Source: Rhodobacteraceae bacterium Water-Bin34 (GTDB lineage: Bacteria > Pseudomonadota > Alphaproteobacteria > Rhodobacterales > Rhodobacteraceae). Taken from it: a stretch of DNA of 64,000 nucleotides. Positions within the stretch are counted from its first letter, which is position 1, and each line of letters opens with the position of its first letter. The position numbers were made by a program, and so were the translations under genes. The notes under the pieces were generated by a model that worked only from the letters and a program-made list of their open reading frames with translations, was not told the origin of the DNA and made no database searches. The DNA is taken from assembly GCA_900197625.1 (NCBI GenBank), contig FZLS01000004.1, forward strand, positions 29,027 through 93,026. The letters run 5' to 3'. This document shows positions 6,562 through 16,401 of the stretch, one piece after another.

Positions 6562-7614
6562 ATGTTTGATCAATTAGGTTTTGATAATTTAACACCAAAG
6601 CTCGCTTCTGTAATATTTGCATTAGTTATAGGCTTAATATTCGGCTCTATAAGTCAGCGAATAAAATTTTGTTTTAGGCGTAGCATTGTTGGATCTGGTC
6701 AAGAACGGAAATCTGCACAAGGTGTATGGTTTGCTGCATTAGCTTCAGCAATAATTGGCACTCAGCTTTTAATATTTTATAATTTCATATCATTTTCAGA
6801 ACATCGTTTTTTTAATTCAAACATGCCACTTCTTGCCATTATTTTTGGTGGAATTATGTTTGGTGTTGGCATGGTATTAACAAGAGGATGTATTTCTCGG
6901 CTAGTAGTTCTAACTGGGACTGGCAACATAAGAGCTTTCATTGTTTTTATTGTTTTTGCAATAACGGCTCATGCTACTCTTAAAGGTATCTTTGCTCCAA
7001 TAAGAGTGTGGTTAGGTTCATTTACATTAAATTTAAACGAAGTAACGGGGTTTTCAAAATTAATAGGTGGTCCAATTTTATGGAGTATAATAATTTTTTC
7101 ATTATCAATACTTATTGCATATAGATCAAAATCTAAAACTTCTCATTTAATATTAGCAGTATTTATTGGATTGTTAGTACCATTATCATATCTTGGAACT
7201 GGTTTTATTTTATTTGACGAATTTGATCCTATCCAATTGGAATCTCTCTCATTTACGTCTCCAAGCTCAGATTTATTATTTTGGACCATAGCATCTAGTG
7301 CTATCCCTGCAGGATTTGGAGTTGGATTACTTGGTGGTGTATTACTGGGATCGTTTATATCTGCAATTACTAGAAATGAATTTAAATGGATAACTTTTGA
7401 AAATCAGCAGCAAACTAAACAATATTTAATTGGAGCATCATTAATGGGCTCAGGGGGTGTACTTGCCGGTGGATGTACAGTTGGCGCAGGCCTCTCTGGA
7501 GTACCTACTTTAAGCTTTGCTGCGATCATTGCTTTGATTTTCATAGTATTTGGTGCCATTAGTGCAAAATATCTTATAAATCTTACCAAAAATTCCAATT
7601 ATTCTTTTGCTTAA
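6562..7614 (+). CDS. YeeE/YedE-family sulfur-compound transporter (second copy)
   Basis: A second full-length YeeE/YedE protein (350 residues) with the same three cysteine settings: C37 in RIKFCFRRS, C110 in LTRGCISRL, and C305 in AGGCTVGAG. It differs clearly from the first copy in the flanking residues, so it is a paralogue and not a recent duplicate. It is preceded by a 199-base spacer, which suggests a separate promoter. The spacer has an imperfect set of ATTC/GAAT words (GAATAG-TGTTT-CTATTC near 6476) but no ATTC-N8-GAAT site. Direction and substrate of transport are unknown. Confidence 0.88.
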   Translation: MFDQLGFDNLTPKLASVIFALVIGLIFGSISQRIKFCFRRSIVGSGQERKSAQGVWFAALASAIIGTQLLIFYNFISFSEHRFFNSNMPLLAIIFGGIMFGVGMVLTRGCISRLVVLTGTGNIRAFIVFIVFAITAHATLKGIFAPIRVWLGSFTLNLNEVTGFSKLIGGPILWSIIIFSLSILIAYRSKSKTSHLILAVFIGLLVPLSYLGTGFILFDEFDPIQLESLSFTSPSSDLLFWTIASSAIPAGFGVGLLGGVLLGSFISAITRNEFKWITFENQQQTKQYLIGASLMGSGGVLAGGCTVGAGLSGVPTLSFAAIIALIFIVFGAISAKYLINLTKNSNYSFA

Positions 7615-7723
7615 TAAAATAAATCTCATACACCCTATATAGACTTATCAACAAGACTCTATCCAAATCTAGTTTATGGGTATATATGTGGTTTTATAAG
7701 TTCTAACACATGAGGATAAGTTA

Positions 7724-8188
7724 ATGAGATGTCCATTTTGCGGTAATACCGATACTCAAGTTAAAGATAGCCGCCCTGCAGAAGATCATGTGGCCATAAG
7801 GAGAAGACGTTTCTGTTCATCATGCGGCGGTAGGTTTACAAGTTATGAGCGTGTCCAACTTCGTGACTTAGTTGTAATAAAGAAAAATGGTAAACGTGAA
7901 GATTTTGATCGTGAAAAGCTTTCGCGATCAATCCGAATGGCATTACAAAAAAGACCCGTGGAAGTAGACAGAGTTGACCAATTAATATCAGGAATAGTTC
8001 GAAGACTTGAAAGCATGGGGGAGTCTGATATTGCAAGTGACAAAATAGGTTCCATTGTAATGGATACTTTAGCACGAATTGATACTGTAGCTTATGTCAG
8101 ATTTGCTTCGGTTTACAAAAATTTTCAGGATGCTGATGATTTTGAAGATTTTGTTCACCAACTTCGCCCTCCTGAGCCTTCTGAATAA
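7724..8188 (+). CDS. nrdR: NrdR, ATP-cone repressor of ribonucleotide reductase genes
   Basis: The 154-residue product matches NrdR in length and motifs. It has a zinc ribbon with CPFC (3-6) and CSSC (31-34), then an ATP-cone domain ([17 protein letters not shown], about 50-140). NrdR senses dATP/ATP and represses nrd operons. It is placed directly ahead of ribD with a 2-base gap, the usual alphaproteobacterial arrangement, so it is cotranscribed with riboflavin genes. No nrd gene is in the window. Confidence 0.96.
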   Translation: MRCPFCGNTDTQVKDSRPAEDHVAIRRRRFCSSCGGRFTSYERVQLRDLVVIKKNGKREDFDREKLSRSIRMALQKRPVEVDRVDQLISGIVRRLESMGESDIASDKIGSIVMDTLARIDTVAYVRFASVYKNFQDADDFEDFVHQLRPPEPSE

Positions 8189-8190
8189 AT

Positions 8191-9288
8191 ATGATGGAAA
8201 AAAATATAGACGAGCGCTGGATGCGTCTTGCCTTATCTTTAGGGTCTAGAGGCTCTGGCCAAACATGGCCTAACCCTTTTGTTGGATGTGTAATTGTAAA
8301 AGATTCCTTAGTTGTTGGAAGAGGCTTTACTCAAAAAAGTGGAAGACCTCATGCAGAAATTGTGGCCTTAGCTCAAGCTTCTAGCCATGCAAAAGATTCT
8401 ACTGTTTATGTGACTTTAGAGCCATGCGCTCATACCGGGAAAACTCCACCTTGCGTTGATAATTTAATCAAAGCTGGTGTAAAAAAGGTGGTTATTGCAA
8501 CAATTGATCCAGATCCTAGAGTAGCCGGACAAGGTATAAAAATTTTAAAAGATGCAGGTGTTGAAATTACACTAGGCGTCTTGAAAGAAGAAGCCGAACA
8601 AGCCCATTCAGGATTTTTTTCAAGGTTAAATAAAAAGAGACCATTTGTTTCACTTAAAATTGCTACGAGTATAGATGGACGAATTGCTACTCAAACTGGT
8701 AATAGCAAATGGCTTACTGGACCTGAGTCACGCCAATTTGTGCACTATCTTCGTGCAACCCATGATGCGATATTAATAGGTCGAGGGACAGCAGAAGCAG
8801 ACAACCCAAGGTTAGATGTACGAGGATTTGGAAAAGACATAAATCAACCAGTCAGAATTGTCATAGATAGCGATGTAAAGATTGACGTTAATAGTAATCT
8901 CGCATCAACCGCTAATGATGTTCCATTATTAATTTGCCATACTAACAAAACAAATTTCACAGATATTTCAGGGACTGGTGCTGTGAGTATATTATGTAAC
9001 CGCTCAGATTCTGGAGTTGACTTAGAGAATGCTATGGAACAGCTAGCTCAATATGGTTTGACTCGAGTCTTATGTGAAGGTGGAGGCAAATTAGGTGCCG
9101 CTTTGATCAAAGCAAATCTTGTAGACGAATTAATCCTAATGCAAGCAGGTTTGGCAATTGGTTCTGAAGGAACTGCATCATTAGGAAAAATGGATATTAG
9201 CACATTAAATGATGCACCAAATTTTATGCTAAAAGAAACAAGAAAAATTGGTAATGATACATTAAGTATTTGGTCTAGGGGCGCTTAA
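8191..9288 (+). CDS. ribD: RibD, bifunctional riboflavin deaminase/reductase
   Basis: RibD performs the second and third steps of riboflavin synthesis. The 365-residue protein has an N-terminal cytidine-deaminase-like domain with the zinc motif HAEIVAL and PCAHTGKTPPC (about 50-85). A C-terminal reductase domain starts near residue 150 (RPFVSLKIATSIDGRIAT) and contains the CEGGGKLG motif. Two tandem ATGs begin the frame. It is translationally close to nrdR. No FMN riboswitch is visible upstream of this cluster, unlike ribH at 49 kb. Confidence 0.95.
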   Translation: MMEKNIDERWMRLALSLGSRGSGQTWPNPFVGCVIVKDSLVVGRGFTQKSGRPHAEIVALAQASSHAKDSTVYVTLEPCAHTGKTPPCVDNLIKAGVKKVVIATIDPDPRVAGQGIKILKDAGVEITLGVLKEEAEQAHSGFFSRLNKKRPFVSLKIATSIDGRIATQTGNSKWLTGPESRQFVHYLRATHDAILIGRGTAEADNPRLDVRGFGKDINQPVRIVIDSDVKIDVNSNLASTANDVPLLICHTNKTNFTDISGTGAVSILCNRSDSGVDLENAMEQLAQYGLTRVLCEGGGKLGAALIKANLVDELILMQAGLAIGSEGTASLGKMDISTLNDAPNFMLKETRKIGNDTLSIWSRGA

Positions 9289-9418
9289 CTTTATCAAAAT
9301 TTTTATTTAAAAGACAAAATTAATAAATATTGTTTGCTAAACCGCTATACTTTTAATAGCTCTCAGTAATAAATTTAATTAACCTCTGGTTCACCAAATA
9401 AAAACAATAAGGTATTTT

Positions 9419-10039
9419 ATGTTTACAGGAATAATAACAGACGTTGGAACGATTGCTGAGCTAAAGCAAACAGGTGATCTAAGAGCTCGAATTAATACTT
9501 CATATGACGTTGATAATATAGATATAGGTGCCTCAATTGCATGCAATGGAGTTTGCCTAACTGTAGTAACCAAAGGTCGGGAAGAAGGCCAAAATTGGTT
9601 TGATGTGGAGATTTCTGCTGAGTCTGTTTCTATAACAAATATTAGCTCAGGAAGAAAAGCTTGGGCTATTGGGCAAAGTGTGAACTTAGAGCGAGCCTTA
9701 AAAATGGGAGATGAACTTGGTGGCCATATCGTGTCTGGCCATGTAGATGGTGTGGCAATTATTACTGATGTTGAAATTTCTGGAGATAGTACTGTTGTAA
9801 ACTTTCAAATACCAAATGATCTTTCACACTTTATCGCTCCAAAAGGTTCAGTTACGCTAGACGGCACCTCATTAACCGTGAACGACGTTTCGGCTAATAC
9901 ATTCAAAGTAAACTTAATATCACATACTAAAGACAATACGACTTGGAATGACATAGAGGTTGGTGACAAAATAAACCTAGAAATTGATACTCTTGCACGA
10001 TATGTCGCTCGTCTTGCAGAAGTAAGAAAATCACAATAA
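9419..10039 (+). CDS. ribE: RibE, riboflavin synthase alpha chain
   Basis: This 206-residue enzyme converts two lumazines to riboflavin. It shows the two repeated lumazine-binding domains: the first begins MFTGIITDVGTI with CNGVCLTV, the second has GGHIVSGHVDGV and LDGTSLTVNDV. AAGG precedes the ATG. A 130-base AT-rich spacer separates it from ribD, and nusB follows 36 bases later. In relatives ribBA and ribH usually sit between ribE and nusB; both are absent here. Confidence 0.95.
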   Translation: MFTGIITDVGTIAELKQTGDLRARINTSYDVDNIDIGASIACNGVCLTVVTKGREEGQNWFDVEISAESVSITNISSGRKAWAIGQSVNLERALKMGDELGGHIVSGHVDGVAIITDVEISGDSTVVNFQIPNDLSHFIAPKGSVTLDGTSLTVNDVSANTFKVNLISHTKDNTTWNDIEVGDKINLEIDTLARYVARLAEVRKSQ

Positions 10040-10075
10040 TTTATATTAATTAGCCCACGAGGCCAAAGAAATACT

Positions 10076-10531
10076 ATGACGTCAAATAAACAAATGAAAT
10101 CTGCATCTAGATTGTATGCGGTCCAAGCACTTTTTCAAATGGAAGCTTCCGCGCAAGGAATGAATGAAGTTCGAGATCAGTTTATAAACCATCGATTTGG
10201 GGCTACCTATGAAGGACAAGAGTATGTAGATGGTAATATCGAACTGTTTGAAAAATTACTTTTCACAGCTGTAAATCAACAAGCAGCAATTGATCAAATG
10301 ACTGATCGTGCTTTAGTAGCAAAATGGCCCATAGATAGAATTGATCCAACTTTACGGGCTTTATTTCGAACTGCTGGCGCAGAGTTTATTATAGATGACA
10401 CCCCTCCAAAAGTTGCAATTGTTGAGTTTGTTGACGTAGCAAAAGCTTTTTTCCCAGATGGTAATGAAACTCGATTTGTTAATGCAATACTAGACCATAT
10501 GGCGCGAGAAATTCATCCAGATAAATTTTAA
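10076..10531 (+). CDS. nusB: NusB, transcription antitermination factor
   Basis: The 151-residue all-helical protein has NusB signatures: ASRLYAVQALFQME near residues 10-25, and the C-terminal DDTPPKVAIVEFVDVAKAFFPDG with the VNAILDHMA helix. NusB with NusE (S10) binds boxA RNA and prevents early termination in rRNA operons. It lies at the end of the rib cluster, the usual place in this class. The 101-base spacer after it leads to metG. Confidence 0.94.
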   Translation: MTSNKQMKSASRLYAVQALFQMEASAQGMNEVRDQFINHRFGATYEGQEYVDGNIELFEKLLFTAVNQQAAIDQMTDRALVAKWPIDRIDPTLRALFRTAGAEFIIDDTPPKVAIVEFVDVAKAFFPDGNETRFVNAILDHMAREIHPDKF

Positions 10532-10632
10532 AATATTACTTTTGTAAACTGTGATGAAAAACTATACTAAACTAGACTAGCCCATCATCACTCTTTCATA
10601 TAAATCAAAAAGAAAATAATGAGAGTAGCCCA

Positions 10633-12345
10633 ATGAATAGGACGCTTATAACTTCTGCCCTACCTTACATAAATGGGGTAAAACATCTTGGAAATCTAAT
10701 AGGTAGTCAGTTGCCATCTGATGTTTATGCACGCTTCTGCAGAGCAAAAGGTCATGAAGTCATGTTTATTTGCGCAACTGATGAACATGGTACACCAGCT
10801 GAATTAGCTGCGGCAAAGGCAGGAAAAGAAGTAGCAAATTATTGCTCGGAAATGCATGAAGTACAATCTGAATTAGCTCGTGGATTTCGTTTGTCGTTTG
10901 ATCACTTCGGGCGCTCATCAAGTGAACAAAATCACCAACTTACACAATATTTTGCAGGTAAATTAGCTGAAAATGGTTTAGTAGAAGAAATAAGCGAAAA
11001 ACAAGTTTACTCAAATACCGATAATAGATATTTACCAGATCGTTATATTGAGGGTGAATGCCCAAATTGTGGCTCTCCGGACGCACGTGGTGACCAATGT
11101 GAGAATTGTACAAAACAATTAGAACCTACTGACCTAATAAACCCAAGGTCTGCCATATCTGGCTCAACTGATTTAGAAGTTCGAGAAACAAAACATTTAT
11201 ACCTCAAACAGTCAAAAATGCGTGATACGTTAAACAATTGGATAAATCAAAAGTCAAATTGGCCAATACTTACAACATCTATAGCTAAAAAATGGCTTCA
11301 TGACGGTGACGGCCTACAAGACCGAGGCATAACTCGTGATTTAGATTGGGGCGTGCCAGTAAAAAAAGGCGCCGATAAATGGGATGGTATGGAAGGTAAA
11401 GTTTTCTATGTATGGTTTGATGCTCCTATTGAATATATTGCAGCTACAGCTGAATGGGCAGCACTAAATGGTAAACCGAAAGAAGAATGGCAACGATGGT
11501 GGCGAACAGACAAAGGTGCTGATGATGTAAATTATGTCCAGTTCATGGGTAAAGACAATGTTCCATTTCATACATTGTCATTTCCAGCTACAATTATGGG
11601 TACAAACGATAATTGGAAATTAGTCGATTTCATAAAATCATTTAACTATTTAAATTATGATGGTGGGCAATTCTCAACATCAAAAGGTCGTGGTGTATTT
11701 ATGAACCAAGCCTTGGAGATTCTACCTTCAGATTATTGGAGATGGTGGTTATTATCCAATGTACCCGAAAGTTCAGACTCTGAATTTACATGGGAAAGCT
11801 TCCAGCAAGGTATAAATAAAGATCTTGCAGATGTATTAGGTAATTTTGTTTCTCGTATTACTAAATTTTGCCGTTCAAAATTTGGAGAAATTGTCCCAGA
11901 AGGCAACAATTATGGTCCTAGGGAATTTGCAGTTATGGATCAACTCAAAGAACGAATTACTTCATATGAGAATAACATGGCAAAAATGGAAGTACGCAAA
12001 TCAGCTTCAGATTTACGTGCAATATGGTCTATAGGAAACGAATATTTACAAGATGCAGCACCTTGGGCGTTGTTTAAAGAAGATCCAACTTCATCAGCAA
12101 CAATAGTTCGTTTTGCATTAAATTTAATCCCACTTTATGCAGCTCTGTCTGAACCTTTTATACCCGATGCATCTGAAACTATGAATAATGCCATGAATGT
12201 AAATAACACTTGGCCTGATGACATTAGCAAAGCTTTAGATTTACTTGAAGTAGGACATGTATTTAGCGTTCCAGAAGTTATGTTTGCAAAAATAACAGAT
12301 GAAGCACGTGATGAAATGAAAAATAAATTTTCTGGGAATAGGTAA
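10633..12345 (+). CDS. metG: MetG, methionyl-tRNA synthetase
   Basis: The 570-residue class I synthetase charges tRNA-Met. Visible motifs are the HIGH equivalent HLGN at 18-21, a zinc-binding knuckle with CPNC and CENC near 142-159, and the KMSKS equivalent STSKG near residue 348. It ends after the anticodon-binding helical domain and lacks the C-terminal EMAPII-like tRNA-binding domain found in some MetG proteins. It is convergent with the acyl-CoA synthetase gene downstream, with 29 bases between stops. Confidence 0.95.
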   Translation: MNRTLITSALPYINGVKHLGNLIGSQLPSDVYARFCRAKGHEVMFICATDEHGTPAELAAAKAGKEVANYCSEMHEVQSELARGFRLSFDHFGRSSSEQNHQLTQYFAGKLAENGLVEEISEKQVYSNTDNRYLPDRYIEGECPNCGSPDARGDQCENCTKQLEPTDLINPRSAISGSTDLEVRETKHLYLKQSKMRDTLNNWINQKSNWPILTTSIAKKWLHDGDGLQDRGITRDLDWGVPVKKGADKWDGMEGKVFYVWFDAPIEYIAATAEWAALNGKPKEEWQRWWRTDKGADDVNYVQFMGKDNVPFHTLSFPATIMGTNDNWKLVDFIKSFNYLNYDGGQFSTSKGRGVFMNQALEILPSDYWRWWLLSNVPESSDSEFTWESFQQGINKDLADVLGNFVSRITKFCRSKFGEIVPEGNNYGPREFAVMDQLKERITSYENNMAKMEVRKSASDLRAIWSIGNEYLQDAAPWALFKEDPTSSATIVRFALNLIPLYAALSEPFIPDASETMNNAMNVNNTWPDDISKALDLLEVGHVFSVPEVMFAKITDEARDEMKNKFSGNR

Positions 12346-12352
12346 ACTACTA

Positions 12353-12372
12353 AATAGAATAGAATAGAATAG
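12353..12372. repeat. Short tandem repeat (AATAG)x4
   Basis: Four perfect copies of AATAG lie between the convergent stops of metG and the acyl-CoA synthetase gene. The array ends three bases before the stop of the latter. No function is apparent; slippage could change its length. Confidence 0.8.
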
Positions 12373-12374
12373 AT

Positions 12375-14270
12375 TTAATTCCACTGCCAAGGTATTATAA
12401 ATTGACCTAAAACATTATTAATTTGTTGATCTGAGGTTTCACTATCTATTTTATCTAACTTGGCTACTAAGCCAAGTTTTTTATCCTCTATAACATTATT
12501 CACTTTAGCATTTATATTATTTTCAACTAAAATATCGTTAAATGTACGAATTATTGCCAATCGCCTTAAATCAGGTTTAAATACCTTCCCAATTGCAGTT
12601 TTGGGAAGCTCTTCTAAAATTTCAATATATTTCGGACAAGCTGTCTTATCAGATACGTTTTGTTGAGCATATTCCATTAATTCTCCGACAGATGTAGCAG
12701 AACCACTTACAAGTTCTACATAAGCACACGGTAATTCTCCTGAGTAAATATCCGGTTGACCAATAGCACCTGCTAAACTTATGGAGGGATGTCCAGCTAA
12801 AGCTTCCTCGATAATCAATGGATCAATATTATGTCCGCCACGCATTATGACATCTTTTGCCCTTCCAGTAAGCCAAAGATACCCATCGGCGTCCATATAG
12901 CCTATATCCCCCGTTCTCAAAAATTTATCATCTACAAATAGTGATATATTTTTATTTGGATCAGTATATGTCGATCCAACAACTATTCCAGGATTGTTAA
13001 TGCAAATTTCACCAGGTTCATCAAATTGACATTCTCTCACAACTTCATCTTTACGATTTATCTCTAAAATTTTTACATCAGTGAATGGAAGTGGCAACCC
13101 AACAGAGCCTATTTTATGTTCACCATCTGGTGGGTTACATGAGACTAAACATGTTGCCTCAGTCATCCCGTAACCTTCTATGATAGATACACCAGTTTCT
13201 TTTTGAAATTTTTCAAAGAGCTTTGTGGGCATAGGTGCAGAACCACAAAAAATATTTTTTAAGGTAGAAATATTTGCATCAATGGGATGGTTCATTAAAG
13301 CAGCCGCCGCAGTTGGAACAGTTATTACAAATGTACCCTTATAACGTTCAACTAGCTTCCAAAAGTTTTTAAATACACCATCACCACGGTATCCAGCAGG
13401 AGTTGGCATTACCATATGAGAGCCAGCAGACATAACGCATAGCCACGCAGGGTATGCAGCAAAAACATGAAATAAGGGCATCGGGCAAATCACCACATCA
13501 TATTCATCCATTAATATCTCTGCACCCAACCAACCATTATATAAGGCACCAGAATGTCGGTGTTGAACTATCTTTGGCATCCCAGTGGTTCCACCGGTAT
13601 GAAAATATGCACAAAATGGATCATTATCCTTTTCAACAAACTCCAAGTTTGTATTTTGTTTGAGCGTTTCTGAATTAAATTCTATTACCCTTGCATTATG
13701 TTCAATATTTAATTTTGGACGCAAAAAAGGAATAATTAATTTTAAGGGTGGGCTAACATGTGGTAGCAAATCTACTTCCACAACAGTTTCAACACATTTT
13801 GCATTTTTAACTGCATTATGAGCAAGTTGCGCAACTTGTGTTTTTGGGAATGGTTTCAATGTCACCAAAACCTTGGCATTAACTTCTTTAAGAAGTGCGC
13901 TGATGTGATCAGCTGAAAGTGTCGGATTAATTGGCGCTACAATACCTGCAGTCATACCAGCCATAAGTGTAATTAATGTCTCATGAGTTGTTGGCAATAA
14001 ATAGGCAACAACATCATCAGGCCCAACTCCTAATGATCGAAACAAATTGGCGGTTTGCGTAACTCGGTCGGTTAATTCATCATAACTTAATGTTATGTTT
14101 TTATCTTTATTTCCTGATTTGAGCTGAAAACTTACAGCAGGCCTTTGCCCGTGTATATCTCGAGTTTGACATAATCTTTGATAAACTGTTTTAGAACTCA
14201 AACGATCTTCTATTGGCATTTCATTTTCTAAATTAATAAAATCCGATCGGTCAGAAAATATTTTATTCAT
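12375..14270 (-). CDS. AMP-forming acyl-CoA synthetase
   Basis: This 631-residue protein is an adenylate-forming enzyme that activates a carboxylic acid to its CoA thioester. It shows the P-loop-like YFHTGGTTGMPK, the A5 motif EGYGMTEAT, the hinge region LRTGDIGYMDADGYLWLTGR and the catalytic lysine in KTAIGKVFKPDLR. It is longer than usual: about 75 residues follow the catalytic lysine. The N-terminus (about 50 residues) is also extended. It has no pathway neighbours, so the substrate (fatty or aryl acid) cannot be named. The ABC exporter gene lies upstream on the same strand, with 73 bases between. Confidence 0.85.
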   Translation of the reverse strand: MNKIFSDRSDFINLENEMPIEDRLSSKTVYQRLCQTRDIHGQRPAVSFQLKSGNKDKNITLSYDELTDRVTQTANLFRSLGVGPDDVVAYLLPTTHETLITLMAGMTAGIVAPINPTLSADHISALLKEVNAKVLVTLKPFPKTQVAQLAHNAVKNAKCVETVVEVDLLPHVSPPLKLIIPFLRPKLNIEHNARVIEFNSETLKQNTNLEFVEKDNDPFCAYFHTGGTTGMPKIVQHRHSGALYNGWLGAEILMDEYDVVICPMPLFHVFAAYPAWLCVMSAGSHMVMPTPAGYRGDGVFKNFWKLVERYKGTFVITVPTAAAALMNHPIDANISTLKNIFCGSAPMPTKLFEKFQKETGVSIIEGYGMTEATCLVSCNPPDGEHKIGSVGLPLPFTDVKILEINRKDEVVRECQFDEPGEICINNPGIVVGSTYTDPNKNISLFVDDKFLRTGDIGYMDADGYLWLTGRAKDVIMRGGHNIDPLIIEEALAGHPSISLAGAIGQPDIYSGELPCAYVELVSGSATSVGELMEYAQQNVSDKTACPKYIEILEELPKTAIGKVFKPDLRRLAIIRTFNDILVENNINAKVNNVIEDKKLGLVAKLDKIDSETSDQQINNVLGQFIIPWQWN

Positions 14271-14343
14271 ATTATGCTTTCTTATTAAATAATAAGTGTA
14301 TGATTAAATCACATGAACAAAAATTTCAAACATTATGAAAAAT

Positions 14344-16134
14344 TTAGATGTTTTCATTTGTAAACTGCAATTTAGCTAGCCTTGCATATAACCCGCCTTG
14401 TGAAACTAATTCACTATGTGTTCCTTGAGCTACTATTTTGCCTTCGTCCACTACAACAATACGATCAGCTTTTTTAACTGTTGCCAATCTATGCGCAATT
14501 ATAATTGTTGTTCGTGTTCTTGCTAATGCTTCAACAGCTTCCTGAACAGCAAACTCACTTTCTGCATCCAGGGCACTTGTTGCTTCGTCTAAAAGAAGAA
14601 TAGGTGCGTCTCTTAAAATAGCTCTTGCTATCGCTAACCTTTGTTTCTGTCCACCAGAGAGCATGACACCTTGTTCTCCAACAAAACTCTCGTAACCATC
14701 AGGTAACATTTCTAGAAAATTATGTGCTGCAGCTGCTTTTGCAGCTTCTATTACTTCTTTGTCACTGGCATCAGGCCTACCGAAACGAATATTTTCCATA
14801 GCTGAAGTCCCAAAAATTACAGGATCTTGAGTAACTATTGATAGATGTTTTCGGAAGTCCTCTCTTTTCAAAGAGCTGATAGGTTTACCATCCAGCATAA
14901 TCCTACCAGATGTAGGATCAAAAAATCTCATTAAAAGCTGAAAGATTGTTGACTTTCCAGCCCCAGACGGCCCCACCAAAGCAATCGTTTCACCAGATTC
15001 AACCTTTAATGACAAAGTATCAAGTGCAGCAATATTAGGTCTCGAAGGGTAGAAAAAACTTATTTTTTCAAATTCAAGTTCACCTCTAACAGGAAAATCT
15101 AATTGATCTGGTGCTTCTGGGTCTTTTACCACATCTTCTGAATTCAATAATTCAATTAAACGTTCAGTTGCTCCGGCTGCCCTTTGCATTTCGCCCCAAA
15201 ATTCAGCAAATGCTGTTACAGATGACCCTACTAAGACAGCATAGATTACAAACTGCACCAGCACACCAGCAGTCATGTTGCCAGCTTTTACATCTCTTGC
15301 ACCTATCCAAATAACAGCAACAACCCCTGTGAAAATCAAGAATATAACAATAGCTGTCATCAAAGCTCTTATTGTTACCCTTTTTCGAGTAGCATCATAT
15401 GCTTCCTCAGTTAGTTTTGCAAAAAGTGTTCGTGATACAGCCTCATGAGTAAATGCTTGAACAGTTTGAGAAGCTAATAAACTTTCAGAAGCATTTCCTG
15501 AACTTTCTGCGATCTTATCTTGATTTATTTTACTTAATACCCTTACACGGCGTCCAATACCAAATATTGGAATTAAAATAAAAGGAACTATTAATAACAC
15601 TAGTCCTGTTAATTTAGCTGAGGTTATAAATAATAAAATTAAACCTCCTACAAACATTATTGCATTACGTAGTGCATACGAAAGATATGATCCTATTACT
15701 GAAAGAATTAATGTCGTGTCCGTGGTAATTCTGCTTAAGACTTCGCCTGTCATGATGCGTTCATAAAAAGCAGGACTCATTCCAATCATTTTATCATACA
15801 CAGCGCGCCTTATATCTGCCACCACCCTCTCACCAAGCCTTGTAACTAGAGCATACCTTACAGCAGACCCTACAGCTAAAAGCCCAGCAACAAAAATTGC
15901 ATATACAAAATAATTATCTAAAATGTCTAAATCTTCACTAAATCCATCAACAACCCCACGAACCGCTAGAGGTAAAATTAAAGATATTGCGGCAGTAAAA
16001 GTTAACATAAATAATGCAGCAGTTACCAAAATTTTATAGGGCTTTAGAAATGGAATAAGCCCACGCAATGCTGACACATTTTTACCTTTTTTTCGGTCTT
16101 GGGATATTGCACGAGTTGATTCAGGGGTGGACAT
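14344..16134 (-). CDS. MsbA-like ABC exporter (fused permease and ATPase)
   Basis: The 596-residue protein is an ABCB-type half-transporter: about six membrane segments (residues 25-310), then an ATPase domain. Walker A is GPSGAGKST, the signature LSGGQKQRLAIARA, Walker B ILLLDEATSALD, and the switch histidine is in IIAHRLATV. Homologues export lipids, lipid A or drugs; the substrate cannot be told from sequence. It is monocistronic or cotranscribed with the acyl-CoA synthetase downstream. An alternative name would be multidrug exporter. Confidence 0.85.
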   Translation of the reverse strand: MSTPESTRAISQDRKKGKNVSALRGLIPFLKPYKILVTAALFMLTFTAAISLILPLAVRGVVDGFSEDLDILDNYFVYAIFVAGLLAVGSAVRYALVTRLGERVVADIRRAVYDKMIGMSPAFYERIMTGEVLSRITTDTTLILSVIGSYLSYALRNAIMFVGGLILLFITSAKLTGLVLLIVPFILIPIFGIGRRVRVLSKINQDKIAESSGNASESLLASQTVQAFTHEAVSRTLFAKLTEEAYDATRKRVTIRALMTAIVIFLIFTGVVAVIWIGARDVKAGNMTAGVLVQFVIYAVLVGSSVTAFAEFWGEMQRAAGATERLIELLNSEDVVKDPEAPDQLDFPVRGELEFEKISFFYPSRPNIAALDTLSLKVESGETIALVGPSGAGKSTIFQLLMRFFDPTSGRIMLDGKPISSLKREDFRKHLSIVTQDPVIFGTSAMENIRFGRPDASDKEVIEAAKAAAAHNFLEMLPDGYESFVGEQGVMLSGGQKQRLAIARAILRDAPILLLDEATSALDAESEFAVQEAVEALARTRTTIIIAHRLATVKKADRIVVVDEGKIVAQGTHSELVSQGGLYARLAKLQFTNENI

Positions 16135-16236
16135 ATATTCAGCTTTCAGAATTTACTAATATCGATAGCGCGCAATAGCAAAAGCATCAAGACAACAATC
16201 TGTACAAAATGGGTTTTTTATTTTTATGAAGATTTT

Positions 16237-16310
16237 TGGAGCGGATAGCGGGAATCGAACCCGCGTCATCAGCTTGGAAGGCTGAGGTCTTACCATTACA
16301 CAATATCCGC
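16237..16310 (-). tRNA. tRNA-Gly (anticodon UCC), CCA encoded
   Basis: A 74-base cloverleaf is readable on the minus strand. The acceptor stem is GCGGATA/TATCCGC, the anticodon arm TCAGC-CTTCCAA-GCTGA with anticodon TCC, and the T arm GCGGG-TTCGATT-CCCGC. A T discriminator and an encoded CCA follow. The D stem GTGT/AGAC pairs at three positions but has a G-G mismatch at 12:23. The rest is typical of alphaproteobacterial tRNA-Gly(UCC). Confidence 0.95.
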
Positions 16311-16401
16311 GTCTGGAATTCTTGTCCTATTTGAAACAACGTTTGGCGTCAATAAGTTAGTTCTACAATACCAAAACAAAATTAATATTTTTTTTGAAAA
16401 A

